Source: Pardosa pseudoannulata
Taxonomy: Eukaryota > Arthropoda > Arachnida > Araneae > Lycosidae
Reading direction: 5' to 3'
Length of the DNA: 64,000 nucleotides
Assembly (NCBI GenBank): GCA_032207245.1
Contig: CM063500.1
Location: forward strand, 81,390,125-81,454,124
Part shown: positions 12,950-25,299 of the stretch, in pieces
How positions within the stretch are numbered: position 1 is the first letter of the stretch
How the letters are laid out: every line of letters starts with the position of its first letter
The notes under the pieces: model-generated
Told to the model about the DNA's origin: nothing
Databases searched by the model: none
Seen by the model: only the letters and a program-made list of their open reading frames with translations
Position numbers and translations under genes: made by a program

Positions 12950-14415
12950 ATCTCGGTCTAATCCTTACTAACTTTACTAGTAATGGTAATAGCTAAATTT
13001 GAGTCCGCATGTAAATCACTGAAGTGCATTTTAGAAGAACTATTGAGATTACGTTTCGAAATTAACAATCAGTGTTAAAATAATATTCTAATAGAATGTT
13101 TAATTAGCAAGTAAAAAGCTCATATTTGGACAGACAGTTCAATCAGAACAATTAAGCTACAGAGGAAAAAAAATTCTAAAAGCAACACAAAACAGAAATG
13201 CAAAATAAATTGAATAATAAAAATCCTATTGTACACAGGTAGAGTACTATAATTAGGAATATCGAATGAATACGAAGATAAGAAACCATGTTGAAAAAGG
13301 AATTCCTCTTACGAAGAATCAGGAAGGACACTGAACAAAAATCCTTTTCAATCAAATCAAAATTATGTACGAGTTCAAGAAAAGGTTCTTCCACGAATGT
13401 TCCAAAGAACTAGAAATAGTTTATCAATTTTTGTTTTTCATTTTCTTTAACTTTCTATCTTAATTTTGTTTTCCACTTTTCCACCAGTTACGTGCCCAAC
13501 CTTAATACGTGTGTTTATTTGTATGTAAAAATGCTCAAGTGCATGGTATTTTGAGACCGATTTTCTGTTTCGTCTCTAAGTCTTAACTTTCAGCCACCGA
13601 GTTCCCCGCAATGATATTGCAACTCCCTTGTAGCTGCAAAACATATATGACTTTAATCTTTCTGTTTGGGTTTTACTTATGTTGGCATTCACTTAATTCT
13701 GACAAAAGATTTACCTTCTTGTATAAATGCTTATAGACCTATCGTAAAATAATTTTCAGTGATGATAATCTGGAGTTCAGTTTTCGGCTATCGTCTCACA
13801 CACAACTTCGCAAAAGATGAGATATTAAGATATTACTTGGTTCATAGTTGTTTAGGATAATATTTATCATCCAATGGCATCATTTTTGGGCTGTCCATTA
13901 TATGGTCTTAGCCATATAAATCGCCCTCATTTTCCTATTTGTCTTAATCTGCCTTTTAATTCGACTATCCATAAAAACGTTCTTTAATGCGTATCGAACT
14001 TATTTCTCTGTTAGAAGTTCCAATAGTATTAGCCGATGTTTGGAGTACAGGAAAAGACTTTTCAATTTGCTCTTCCAAGAATTAAGCCTGTAAAAAAGAA
14101 AAAAATAAATAAAGTTACAAAAATTTCCTTGATCTAACAGCTTATAGGAATAAGTAAAATTAAGTTTTATACTACTTAATAAAGCACTAATTGTTACATT
14201 GAGCTATACCACTAGGTGCAATAGTTTATATAATTCACAGTACGTTAAGTGTATCCATAATTCCGTTTAGATCTCGTTCAAATTTTGAACACTGAACCTT
14301 CCTGATGACAATAGGAAAGTCAATGTCTATTTTTACATTCCTGTGGGACTTAAAGATATAACAATGAATTACACTACTGGACAACACCAGCGTGGAAGAC
14401 TGACCGAAGGCAGTA
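12950..14415. other. AT-rich DNA, nothing recognised
   Basis: No element ends, conserved motifs or convincing exons were seen. Confidence 0.45.
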
Positions 14416-14760
14416 ATGTCAGTGATTCCCCTTCGACCCCATTGGACAAGAGGGGTTGCTAATGCTGGTCAGTCGTCTTTGGCCCTGGCAAAAGTAGTCA
14501 TTAAATTCTGGTCGGCAGATTTCAAGGCCCCTTCAGAGGAAAAGCAGGCCAAGACGGAAAGAACGGAGAACTTCAGCAGAGGCAGGGAATGTTCAACCAT
14601 TTTTTTCATCTGAAGATAGCGTCATCAGATGCCAGGAGTTTCTTGAACAATCAAGCAGTTTACGGGGTCTCCATATTGAGGTTTAATATATTTTATTTGC
14701 GTCACCAGATTGTTCAAAACAAAAATTGTAAATAAAGAGTCTGCAAAAGGGTAAGTCTTA
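14416..14760 (+). other. GC-richer patch, possibly part of a retroelement
   Basis: About 200 bp near 14.4-14.6 kb is richer in GC than its surroundings, including a 65-codon frame without recognisable motifs. It is followed by ATATTTTATTTG and AATAAAGAGTCTGC, where AATAAA could be the polyadenylation signal of an LTR. No LTR ends, primer-binding site or target duplication were found, so this is only a pointer. Confidence 0.2.
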
Positions 14761-16289
14761 GCTCATTTGTATCTCGTGTCTTAATTGTCTGTGTTATCTC
14801 AACAGGACTGATATAAGTCATTGATACGTAATAAAAGGAGATATTACAACTTTGAGATATCCAATATCTTCAACTTTTAAAGTGAATTTTTTAGCAAAGA
14901 TTTCCGAAATAGCAGGCGAAAATTAGTTTGACTTTAGAGCTTTATAAAATTCCCAACTATTAGTTCGAGAAGTAATTAGAACAAAATCACGAAGTTTAAA
15001 GTTCATACTGATACTTTCCTGTTCGTACGATTTTTACATACAAGAACAATATATTTAACTCAAATCTTGAGAGTTCACAATGTTCTATTCGGAGTCATTC
15101 GAAGTTTGGTTGTCTATTCGGAGGTAAACAAGCAAAATATATTGCTTGCGGGCAATAACGATTTTTCCTGCTTTTAAGAAACTATTTCGAAAGGTTCATT
15201 TTAACACATTGACGGACGGTAGTAACAAGTTAAGTTCGAAAATTAACACTATGTTTTTGTAAGTATATTAGAAGTATATATTAGAATATATATTGGATGT
15301 ATAGTTTTACTCATTCTGCTTAAATAACCTCGATTTTGATTAATTCAGCACCTTTAATTAGGTTGCGGCAATAACCGTCATGGAATCAGAATGACTCTAG
15401 ACACAAAGTAATGGGACGATGGCGGATATAACGCAAAAATTTAAAAACGTATATGACAGGTGTAATGACTCAAATAAGCAATTTTTGTGTGCCACAAAGT
15501 ATTTTTGGGAGTTTTACACGAAATGTTTATATAATCACACAAAAATAAATGACAAAAAATGTATTATACTTTTATAACTACACATTTTCGGTGTGGAAAA
15601 CGAACAGGGGGAAAACGAAATTCGACCTAAAAAAATGTTTCCAAAACATGACACTAGGCTTCTACTTGTACACAGGTAAATGAACATTTGTGCCGCTTTA
15701 GCCGTAGTGTCTAAAAAAGACATTTTCTTTTTCGACGGCTATTTCCGTCATGCCACAGTGAACTTTGCTTTGATGGCTATAGACGTAAATGTCCATCAAC
15801 GTGGTAAAACATTTTTAAGGAGAACATTTTTAAATTTTCCTGTGCACTTTCACAATTCTTCTATACGGTAAATCAAGAAAGTCGTATAAAAGTCCAGAAT
15901 TTAATTTCTCGAAGCGTTATATATACATAAAAATTTTTATAATTTAAGGCAAAACAAATATCCAATTCGGCTTAAAATTTAATACATTCATGATTTTTTG
16001 TACCCATAACGTGACTGATTTTCAAACATGCGTATGCAATAAGCTCTTTTACTCAGTTACTTTCAAAACATTTTCCTAACAATGATTTTACAAACATTTG
16101 TTTTTCCTTTAAAGATTGAATACCGCTAAAAATTTTCATTCGATAACTTCCTGCGGAAAAAAAGAATTAGCATCCTACCAAAAGATCACTGAGGTTTCTC
16201 TTCGGAAAGCCAGATGTTTATTATGAGTACTTTCCTTACCGAAGAATGTTGTTTACTCTCAAACTTTAAGTTAAAATATTTCTTATGCA
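14761..16289. other. AT-rich DNA, one candidate TTAA element end
   Basis: TTAACACATTGACGGACGG at 15201 has the form of a piggyBac-type left terminus (TTAA target then CACATTG...). No matching right end was found. The rest is unassigned. Confidence 0.35.
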
Positions 16290-17431
16290 TCCCCCTATAT
16301 AATAATAGCCTAAATCATCAGTCCGTCTGTCCTCGAATTTATGAAGCGGTTGGACCTGGAATGGATAGAGGCACCCATATTGGATCTTAATTACTTAGGA
16401 TTAGCAAATTTTAAAGCTAGTAAATTATCTTCTATTGATCTGAATCCAAAACAAATTGGTTTAAATGTACTTCATATCACAGCGAAAAATACTGTCGTCT
16501 TTAAAACGATCGAAATCCACCCCTTACCCCCCTTTTTTTGAGCGTTTAATGTCATTATTTCGAGCCCTATTTTCCCCGGTTAAGTGCAGATGATTAAATT
16601 TATCACATAAGTAGGTAAAGATAAGTAGAAAACACTTTTTTTCTACCATTAAGACGTCATTCCTTTAACCATCTCATTTAGTTATTTCTTATTTTATATT
16701 ACTTTCTGGATTACTTTCATACGTTTTATCACTGAACTAAGATATTAACCCTTTCAGACCTGATTTTCGCTAATCGATCTGAAAAAAAATGCCTGCAACT
16801 AGGCTATTGTAAATAGATCTAAGGAAAAATAAATAAATCCTGATTACAAGCTTTAAAAAAAAAAAACAGCTTTTTCTTTTTGTGTACAATTGTACACATC
16901 CGTCCAACGTAATGAAAATATATGTGAAATTTTTATATTATATGTGTACAATTGTGTACACCAGGTATGAAAGGGTTAAACAAATACTTTTCTTTTATAT
17001 TTGGCTTAATTGATTAGGCCCATAGGGGATAATTTTAAATTTAATCATCGATTATTTTTTGTTGAAATGAAAATTTTATCGCCGGTATTAATAAACAAAT
17101 TCTATCCATCTTTAGGGTGAAACTATAGTTTCATTTTTTATTTTCATGAATTACTGTGGCAAAAAAATTGGGAAGATCTTAAAGATAATTTCGAAGTAGC
17201 TAAGAAAACTTCGAATTATCTTCCTAAATGAATTCAACTTGATTCTAAACTGGATTCACAAGTTATCGGGAGACTTTAGAGGAGCATGAAGAGATACAAA
17301 TTATTGAGTGTGTACCAGATAATCTCAGCCAAAAAACAAACCAATATTTTTTTACCTTCCTCGTAGGATACTTTACACTTCTGTAAAATTTAAAATATTA
17401 ATGATCCGTCATGTGACGGGCGATATATTAG
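16290..17431 (+). mobile_element. Non-autonomous Helitron, copy H1
   Basis: It begins A|TCCCCCTATATAATAATAG and ends with a short hairpin (CCGTCATGTGACGGG), about 8 bp, then TTAG, a mutated form of the CTAG seen in other copies. TC at the 5' end, a 3' hairpin near CTRR and insertion between A and T are the Helitron hallmarks. No Rep/helicase sequence is present. A TTAA MITE interrupts it at about one third of its length. At least seven further copies or fragments occur in this window. Confidence 0.8.
16749..16975. mobile_element. piggyBac-type MITE, family C
   Basis: It is flanked by TTAA on both sides (16745-16748, 16976-16979). The terminal inverted repeats are CCCTTTCAGACCTG and, in reverse complement, CCCTTTCATACCTG. 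Inside lie GTGTACAATTGTACAC (a perfect palindrome) and GTGTACAATTGTGTACAC. It is 227 bp long with no coding capacity, and inserted into Helitron H1. Confidence 0.88.
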
Positions 17432-17988
17432 CGTAAAAATGGTTTTATTAAACATTCGGAAAATTTTGTACCATTTATTTTCAATCGAAATAAACTTAAT
17501 TAAAATGAAACATCTAACCTAATCTTCACCCGTCAAACGGTAGGTAAGTCACCTAGTGTTTAATAAATGTAACTAGGACTTCCGACTGTAATTTTTTGGT
17601 TCAGGTTTAAAAAAAAATTGTTCACTTTCAGTTTCCATTCCGCCAAAAATAACGGTTTTTCGTTCTGTTCCGAATGAATTTTTTATGGATATACTTGTTT
17701 GTATTAAAATTCTATTATAAATTTAATTCTATTAAAATGTTGAACATTTTATTCTTTTTAAATTTGAACTATATAAATTGATAGAATTTACTAGCATATA
17801 CGATATGAGCGGTGAGCACAGATCGCATTTGACAACTGATCATTCAACTGAATAAAATCGTCATTTTACAATTTATCTTCATTTTACCCGAAACTGAAGC
17901 ACAGAAATACTAGGGAATCTAAACAGGATATCAAGAAGCAATACACGTGCAACGATTGTAATTATGGGATTGACCTTTAATAAAAAAA
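17432..17988. other. AT-rich spacer between two Helitrons
   Basis: No recognised features. Confidence 0.5.
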
Positions 17989-18971
17989 TCCCTATATAAT
18001 AATATCCTAAGTTATTTGTCCGTCCGTCCTCTAATTTAAGAATCGGTTGGACCTGGAATGGATAGAGGTATCCATATTAGATTCTTGATGAGTTAGGGTT
18101 AGTAAATTTCAAAGAGAGTAAAGTTTATCTTCTAAACTACTGATCCGATTCTAAAATAAATTGGTATAAATATGCTGCCTATCACAGCGAAAAATACCGT
18201 CTTGAAAACGTTCAAAACCCAACCCATCCCCCGTTTTCGAGCGCTTAAAGCCATTATTTTGAGCTCTTTTCACCCATGTTAAGAGCAGGTGATTAAATCT
18301 ATCACAAAAGTAGGTAAAGATAACATTTTTTCTAGCATTAAACCATCATTCCTTTAACCGTCTCGTTTAATCATTTATTTTGAATTATTTGAATTATTTA
18401 TTTTTTGAATTATTTAATTTAATTTTTTTTTATTTGAATTTTGAATTATTTATAATTATTTTTGAATTATTTTTATTTATTACATCGTCTGCATTATTTT
18501 CATACGTTTTATCGCTGAACTTTGAAATTAAGTAAATAATTTTCTTATATTCGCCTAAAATAATAGATTAGGTACATATGTGATAATTTTAAATTTAATC
18601 ATCGATTATGTTTTGGTGCAATGAAACTTTTATCACCGAAATTAACAATAAACTACCTCCAGGTTGTAGTGGAAATGATAGTTTATTTTACTTCCAATAA
18701 TTACTGTGAAAAAAATTTTGAAAGAACTTAACGGTTATCTCGGCCTAAGAAAACTTTGAATTACCTTCCTAAATGAATTCAACGGGATTCTAAACTGCAT
18801 TCACAGTATAAGGAGACATTAGAGGAGCATGAAGATAATTACTGGTACACGGTGAATAATTTATCAGCCAAAAAACAAACCAATTTTTTTTATTTGTCTA
18901 ATAGGGTTTTTTACAATTCTGAAAAATATAAAAAAATTACTGATACGGCCATATGTTGGGCTATATGTTAT
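17989..18971 (+). mobile_element. Non-autonomous Helitron, copy H2
   Basis: The 5' end TCCCTATATAATAATATCC follows an A. The interior aligns with H1 throughout, for example TTGGACCTGGAATGGATAGA. The 3' end is decayed: the hairpin is reduced to CGGCCATATGTTGGG and the terminal CTAG reads TTAT. A low-complexity insertion lies inside. Confidence 0.8.
18371..18482. repeat. Low-complexity TTTGAATTATT-rich expansion inside H2
   Basis: Repeated GAATTATTT units with T runs are absent from the same position of H1, indicating local slippage within the Helitron copy. Confidence 0.8.
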
Positions 18972-20713
18972 TATTTATATAGTTAGTTACAGTAACAAAG
19001 TGACAGAAGATACTTCGAACCGAAATAAACCTATTTTTTTCGGTTCAGTTGCAGTTTAAGCCCCGACCAAAATAACGGATTTTTTTTTATGATTTTTGGT
19101 CCAATTTTGGTTTGGGGACTTAATTTCTACATAAACTACTTTATTTGTTAAAGACGGTTCAAAGTTAGTACTTTTAGACATACGAAATATTTTCTAATAT
19201 TGCAGACTTTAAAAATTGTAAATTATCTTCATTAATTCTATTCAGAAGTCATTTACGGATCATTTATTCCTATAATGGATCACACTAATTTTCTGATGCA
19301 ATATTATTAGATCTGCTAAATATTTCTTTGGCTCAAATTAAACACAATTGTCTCAAAATTTACTTTGTTACGATCTAGATATAGCAATTACTACTCATGG
19401 ACAAAACAGACGATATAAGTGGAAGTAATAAATTAAACAATTTTACATTTGTAAAATCGAATACTAAACTATTCAAGGAAGGTTAATACGCAATTTTATA
19501 ATTTATTCAGTATGTTTTAGGCTTTTTAGATGAAGGTAATTGGTAAAGGTAATAGGTAATCAAATTTAACTTATTCATTAACAGAAGAAAACATATACAT
19601 TAGCAACGTCATTATCTCATGTTTGTTTTATATCCAGAGTAATGATTGACAAATCAAAGTGGAAAAACTTTTTAAAGTATCAAATCTTTTAAAATCTTTT
19701 GTTTCCCTTAAAGCCGCATTGTTTACTGCAGGACTTTTCGTCTATGCGGTTATTATCCTTTAAAAAATAATTCTTATTTGAGGCATCTACTAAATACAAA
19801 TAATATGAGTGGTGTGAACCTTAAATAAGAAAATCATTTCTAAGAATTTTGCATCATAAAGTGAAAATGGTTTTATTGGTCTAATTCAGAAGATCATCTG
19901 TTCTATCTAACCATTTTCAATTACCATGATTATAACAGTCATGCTACTCGGACAACATATTCCGACTTGATTTAAAGAAAATGTACACAAACACCATGCC
20001 TACACTATCAATTTTATTTTTTAAAAAAGGAAAAACGTTGAAACTAGATACCCGATAAAGTATTACATTAAAAATATCAAGTTTTCAAATCTTTTGGAAT
20101 TAAAATTTTGTATGTTGTGCGAGTTTTCTACATACATCTAATTGAAAACTACATTTAAAAAGAATTCTATAGAAAGTTAAGGTTCTGAGTAAAAATAGTA
20201 AAAGCTTTAATTATTTCAGTAAAAGATGTGTCGGAATTTTCACTTTTAAACATATTTAATATAAAAATTTTGTGTATGAGTTCGTCTGACAGTATGTTAT
20301 TCAGTCCGCAGGTCCTTTCATTTTTAAAGAACTCATGGAATGATATAACAAAATACAAAACCACCAAATAACGACTGGATTCATATGAGGTATTACTAAT
20401 AAATAGTATTTAAAAATTATTCAAAAAATAAATTGTCATGTTTAGGGTTCAAAAACCCAAAATTTGGCTTGTCCTTTCTTTGAATTGCAAGAGGTTGTTT
20501 GGTTTGAAGCCTTAGACTTATTGTAACATGAAGTACACAATTTGATTCAGAAAATTTTATAAATTGTATAAAATTTTCTAAAAACTAATAGACATTTGTA
20601 AGGATACTATTAAGAAGAATCTTGGAGTTTCTGAACTTTCATTACTTCAATTTGATATAAGGTTAAGAAAAAGCACTTCTTTGAAGAAAAGTTACCGTTC
20701 AATATTATATTAA
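18972..20713. other. AT-rich DNA, nothing recognised
   Basis: No element ends or exons were seen in this 1.7-kb stretch. Confidence 0.45.
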
Positions 20714-20894
20714 GAGTGCTACCACATTATAGTTGAGATATGTCACAGGCGATTTCTGTGTCATAATGACAGAATCCAACAGAAATGAGATTTTAGTACC
20801 ATAAACTCCCCTCGCTGGAGATATCTGATGTCATGACGACATCGTGAGGACTTATTATGCTTGTGACACATCTCTACTGCAATATGAAAGCCCC
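20714..20894. mobile_element. piggyBac-type MITE (fifth TTAA family)
   Basis: TTAA flanks both ends (20710-20713, 20895-20898). The left terminus GAGTGCTACCACATTATAG and the reverse complement of the right, GGGGCTTTCATATTGCAG, align with each other and both run into GAGATRTGTCACARG. This gives an imperfect inverted repeat of about 35 bp. It is 181 bp long and non-coding. Confidence 0.75.
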
Positions 20895-20898
20895 TTAA

Positions 20899-21554
20899 AG
20901 GCCCATAATTCACAAAATGAAATGGTCTTTAAGCTTTGCAAGTATAAAGCTTTCTAAGGAAAAAAATTCATTCACGTGCCAAAAGAACTTTAATTTTTCA
21001 CCCCTTTTGTACCTCCTTGTAAGAAGTAAATAAAGAATAATCTACGAAAATACTAAATTTAACAATGACTGTATCTATTTTGACATATTTAAGTGTTGCA
21101 TCCTAATATCAGATGACTGTAACGCTAGGAAACTAATTCGGAAATTATAAATATTACGTTTAACCAACCTCGAGTGCTTTTTGACAACTTTCACCATGTT
21201 GTCTGTACATACGTATCTCAAAGATTTGAAAATTTTTTATATAGGTATTGCAATACAAAGTTGTTCACCTCCCACTTGACTGAAACTCGCACTCTATGTA
21301 ATATAAAAAATGACAATATAACGCTATTAAACACACTCGATCTACAACAAAAGTAGAAATATATCCGTATATTTCCATACGGTTAAAATAATAATGCATC
21401 CAATAAGTTTTAAACATGCAAATTACAAGGGAAATATTTATTTGGAGATTTATTTTTAAAAATAAAGTAGAATTTGTTATTTTGTTACTTATTGCGGATG
21501 AAAGGAAACATTGTAATTGTGAAAATATTTGGTTTATGATCAAATATCTATCCT
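20899..21554. other. AT-rich DNA, nothing recognised
   Basis: No recognised features. Confidence 0.45.
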
Positions 21555-21770
21555 AAACTCCTCGGCACAACACTCCGCGTGGGGACTGAACCTACGATGG
21601 CAATATCCGTTTTCGAAGACCAACAGCCCGGGTGTGCGAAGCATATGCCCAAATTAGGTGGTCAATCTTAAGAGGAACCTCCAGTGTTTAGTTATTAAAT
21701 ATGCTTGGTTTTCAGTTTATCTACCCATTGAAGAGATGAAAGACTAGTCCAACAACGAGATCGAATCTCG
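21555..21770 (-). mobile_element. Second tRNA-derived SINE family (R2), copy a
   Basis: On the minus strand it contains GTAGGTTCAGTCCCCACG, a B-box-like T-arm, followed by the flank CGGAGTG. The other half (CCAGTGTTTAG, ATGCTTGGTTTTCAGTTTAT, GAAGAGATGAAAG) is shared with a copy near 35.3 kb. SINE copy 2 has inserted at its left-hand partner sequence, so the R2 copy may continue past 21972. Family status rests on two good copies and one weak trace near 38.1 kb. Confidence 0.55.
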
Positions 21771-21784
21771 GACCTTTGTCTTGG

Positions 21785-21957
21785 TTTTGGTTTGGGGCAC
21801 TACGGTCTGCTGTTTTGCACACGAGGGCTAATGAGACCGGGACCTACTTCTTAAAGCCGATTCGGAACGGCTACGAACATCCATGCCATAGTGGGATTCG
21901 AACCCACGAACTCCGGTACCGACGATCAGCGCCCTAACCAACTGGCCAGCGTTCGGC
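21785..21957 (-). mobile_element. tRNA-derived SINE, copy 2 (full length)
   Basis: On the minus strand it reads head to tail: GCCGAACGCTGGCCAGTTGG (A-box region), GGTTCGAATCC (B box), the non-tRNA body and a CCAAACCAAAACC tail. The tRNA part folds with an anticodon-loop region most like tRNA-Arg. Flanking 14-bp repeats are GACCTTTGTCTTGG at 21771-21784 and GACCTTTTTCTTGG at 21958-21971, with one mismatch. Confidence 0.93.
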
Positions 21958-22150
21958 GACCTTTTTCTTGGAGAGCATATAGCTACCCCAACACCACTGG
22001 TAGTCAATGAAATATCTACCTGTAAACAAATCTGAATAGAACTGACTAAAGCTGTCGGACAGGGTTAAAGGGAAGTATTTCAGCTCTAACCAGGTACAAC
22101 ATGATCTAGAGCATTGGGTCCGCAGGGGGCAGTGGAAGTATACTGAATCG

Positions 22151-22531
22151 TTTGATTTGGAGCGTTACTATCTACTGTTTTGCTCTCAAGGTCTAATGAA
22201 ATCGGTGACATGGTTTGGTTTGGAGTGCTGCGGTCTACTTTTTGCAACACGAGGGCTAATGAGACCGGGACCTACAGCTTAAAGCCGATTTAGAACGACT
22301 ACGAACATCCATGACACTGTGGGATTCGAATCCACGAACTCCGGTACCGAAGGCCAGCACCCTAACCAATCAGCCATCGTTCGGCATGACAGTTTGGAGA
22401 CCATGTCACTGATACAGACAATGACCTACTGCTTAAAGCAGATTCTGAACGGCTACGAATATTCATGCTAGCAGTTAGATTCGAACACGTACCGAAGAGA
22501 AGCTGTCAACCATTCTGCCATCGTTTGAAGA
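22151..22531 (-). mobile_element. Older tRNA-derived SINE split by a younger copy
   Basis: The tail-side part (22151-22211) contains AGCGTTACTATCTACTG and the head-side part (22386-22531) contains ACCTACTGCTTAAAGCAG, TTAGATTCGAAC and CCATCGTTTGAAG. Joined, they make one degenerate SINE on the minus strand. The younger copy lies between them. Confidence 0.85.
22212..22385 (-). mobile_element. tRNA-derived SINE, copy 3 (nested, full length)
   Basis: Complete head (GCCGAACGATGGCTGATTGG), B box (GGATTCGAATCC), body and CCAAACCAAACC tail on the minus strand. It lies inside an older copy of the same family. The target duplication is blurred because the tail and target both contain GTTTGG; TGACATGG/TGACAG is the likely pair. 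Confidence 0.9.
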
Positions 22532-22870
22532 GTGGCGGTGGACATGGTTTGGAGGGTGGTAGCGAGTGATGGTATGAAGATGTTTCAGCATTTAAACTCA
22601 ATTGTAAAACTCCTAAATATTTTTTTTTAATCATTATCCATTCACCCTTTTTTTTTACCAGTGATAAAACGAATTTATACAAGGGAACCAGAACCAGTAA
22701 ATGTAATCAACTATATTTCCACATGTGAAGTTGGCGCCGTTAATATTCGGAATATTTTTCTCAACAATATTCGTTTGAGAGTATCCAGAACGAAAATTAT
22801 TGAATTACAGAATTATTTTTTTTTGACAGCCGTTGCCAGGATAAGAAAATTCCTTTTAGATTAATCGAGG

Positions 22871-23049
22871 TTTTGGTTTGGTTTTGGAGCGCTATGATCT
22901 ACTTTTTGAAACACGAGGGCTAATGAGACGGGGACCTACTGCTTAAAGCCAATTCCGAACGGCTAAGATCATCCATGCCATAGTGATATTCGAACCCACG
23001 AACTCCGGTTCCGAAGGCCAACACCTTAACCATTCGGCCATCGTTCGAC
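22871..23049 (-). mobile_element. tRNA-derived SINE, copy 4 (full length)
   Basis: Complete copy on the minus strand with a longer tail (CCAAAACCAAACCAAAACC). The head ends GTCGAACGATGGCCG. Imperfect flanking repeats TAATCGAGG (22862-22870) and TAATCGAAGG (23054-23063) are probably the target duplication. Confidence 0.9.
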
Positions 23050-23664
23050 AAAATAATCGAAGGAGAATCAAGGAGCATATTAAATATCAAAACAAACCCT
23101 TATACCATCACGTATAACATTGAGATAGGTGCTTTGTCTTGCTCATAATACAGTCCATTTAAAACCGTCTTTGCTGTTTTTTTGTTTAACTAACAATAAA
23201 AAATATATAAAGTATGTTTTAAACATTTTAAAACTTTTTTTTGCATTAGATATTTCAATTTAAAAAAAACAGGCTGAAATTACCTCCCGGAGAATCAGTA
23301 AAACTATTTCAATTTGGCTTATAAATCCGGGGAAAAATATACTTAAGGGGTTTCAGGACCCTTTATCCTTCAAAAGATTTCATTTAATTAAAAAAAATCT
23401 GCTTAGTTTAACACTAGAACTGAGGGATGACTCATTCTGACCACAAATCAATTTTGCCTCTGATTTTCTGGAAGAGTTAATGGAATTTTAAAAAAATCAC
23501 TTTTTTAATTTATACCTATAACAATGTATGACAATGTACGTTAAACACTTAGTTTGTTTTTAATGCTTATACCTAAAACTGAGAGATAGGACATTTTGAC
23601 GCTATTATAATCACATGCACACGCTATTATAATCACAATTCAATATTTCCTAAATGGGTATATA
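23050..23664. other. AT-rich spacer with a candidate TTAA element end
   Basis: TTAACACTAGAACTGAGG at 23408 resembles the left end of MITE family E (TTAACACTAGATTGG near 42.55 kb). No right end was found. A 17-bp direct repeat ACGCTATTATAATCACA occurs twice around 23600-23637. Confidence 0.45.
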
Positions 23665-23699
23665 CGAGGCGCATCCAGAAAGTAAATTTCCCCTTTCCC

Positions 23700-24060
23700 C
23701 TATTTAAAAGAAAACTCAATTTCAAGGGCATATTTATTGGCAACAAGTACAGCAATGTTTAAGTTATTTTTCAACGTAGCATCACTAGAATTTAGACACT
23801 TGTATTGTGGGATCAACTTTTGTAAACATCTGTGGTAGAACTCTGCCGCCTGAGAATGGAACCAGCCTTCCTGTCCCAGAACACCGTGCACAACCCTTTA
23901 CGTACCGACAGCGTCTGTTTGAAGTTGGGCCTGACCGTACATGCACTATGATGCCAGTGCATTGACTCCTACTTGGTTTCCGGGATAAATTGCGAAATCC
24001 AAGTCTCATTGCCCATGACGATCCTGTCGAGAAACTCGTCGCCGTCGTGGTACCGTAGCA
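23700..24060 (-). pseudogene. mariner transposase relic
   Basis: Minus-strand frames read IVMGNETWISQFIPETK, then HWHHSACTVRPNFKQTLSV, then LCTVFWDRKAGS. These are the diagnostic blocks around the first and second catalytic Asp of mariner transposases (family forms GDETW and FWDxxG). The GDE Asp is read as Asn here. A shifted frame then gives the C-terminal WFHSQAAEFYHRCLQKLIP segment. Frameshifts separate the blocks and the N-terminal DNA-binding part is missing, so it is dead. Confidence 0.87.
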
Positions 24061-24131
24061 GAAATGACAGTGCTGCAGCTAAGCGTTGAATTTTATGTTT
24101 GGGTGTCCGTTTGGGCTCATAGACCTGACAG

Positions 24132-24305
24132 TTTGGTTTGGTTTCGAGCGCTACGGTCTACTTCTTGCAACTCGAGGGGTAATGAGACAGGAACCTACTG
24201 CTTAAAACCGATTCCGAACGGCTATATACATCCATGCCATAGTGGGATTCGAACCCACGAACTCCGGATCCGAAGGCCAGCACCCTAACCAATTCGCCAT
24301 CGTTC
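24132..24305 (-). mobile_element. tRNA-derived SINE, copy 5 (inside mariner relic)
   Basis: Full-length copy on the minus strand. The flanking direct repeat is perfect: GGCTCATAGACCTGACAG at 24114-24131 and 24306-24323 (15-18 bp, because GGC also ends the head). This dates the SINE as younger than the mariner element. Confidence 0.95.
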
Positions 24306-24576
24306 GGCTCATAGACCTGACAGAGGTGACGATGAATTTAAATTGGTGAATGCTTTGAGTATTCAAGATCACCCAATGAACCTTGCAGCCGCCAGTTGAA
24401 TTAATTGGAATTGCCATTTCGGACTACTGCTCCCCCGCTACTGGCACGAATCGGGACTCGTTCAGCTGGCTTGAGATTAATACGTCATAGATCTGTTACG
24501 CACGCGCAATTGACAAGTTTAATTACCTTTATTTTAAAGGGGAATGCATTGGGAAACTTTCTGAATACGCCTCATA

Positions 24577-25297
24577 CTTTTGAAGCTCATACATAACAGA
24601 ACAATACCTCAAGGTCAAATTGTCAACTTACTAGGTCAGGAGGGGAATCAAAAGGGGTGTTACTGATAAAAGAAATGAAGATTTTATTGTAGTGATAGTA
24701 GACAGTGCTGCGCGTGCAACATTTTTATAATATACGTTCCTTTGAACGGTACCTGCTTTTAATCTACGAGAGGCATCTGGTTATGAGTTTGCATGGGAAA
24801 AAATGCCTCTGGTAACGTATTCAGAATGCACTTCCGGTGTTTGCAGTTTTGACCTATCGAGAAGAGTATAAAATCTGATAATGGTAAAATGTTATCACTG
24901 ACAATTTGGAAATTAACAGGTTCACATTAAATATTCAAGATTTAAAAAGCTGATACCACTGACGAAGCTGTGCAGACTCGAAAAAAAATTTTCGTTGGCA
25001 AATTTCTAAATTAGGAAAACAAAACCGTTCATATTTGTTTTGAGCGTAAAATATAAGTATGCCGAAAGTATACAAAATATTAAAAAAACTGCCCCAATTG
25101 AGAATGAAATGCTTAAGAAATCTCAACTGATAAGAAAATAAATATTTTAATGTTGTCTATAGAATTTTCTAACTACTGAAAAATTTTCTGTATTGAAATA
25201 GTATTTTTACATGTATTATAACAATTTATTGTCTAAAAATGAATAGATATCATTTCCATATAAATGCAGAGAATTTTTATATGACAACACAAGTTTA
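24577..25297. other. AT-rich DNA, nothing recognised
   Basis: No recognised features between the mariner relic and Tc1 copy 2. Confidence 0.5.
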
Positions 25298-25299
25298 TA

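Larger units (their letters stand above)
23665..24574 (-). mobile_element. mariner-like element (internally deleted, with nested SINE)
   Basis: The left end CGAGGCGCATCCAGAAAGTA and the reverse complement of the right end, TGAGGCGTATTCAGAAAGTT, are matching inverted repeats flanked by TA. The transposase runs on the minus strand. Without the nested SINE only about 0.72 kb remains, against about 1.3 kb for an intact mariner, so it is deleted and inactive. Confidence 0.85.

Noticed and set aside
14416..14613. 65-codon GC-rich frame as a host gene
   Set aside because: No splice sites or motifs. It is more likely part of an unrecognised retroelement, and kept only as a weak note.
20899..21543. 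Overlapping opposite-strand frames near 21.2-21.5 kb
   Set aside because: AT-rich, no motifs, no splice context.
24064..24596. Overlapping frames on both strands around 24.1-24.6 kb
   Set aside because: They cross the SINE and mariner end. Only the minus-strand mariner motifs are meaningful.
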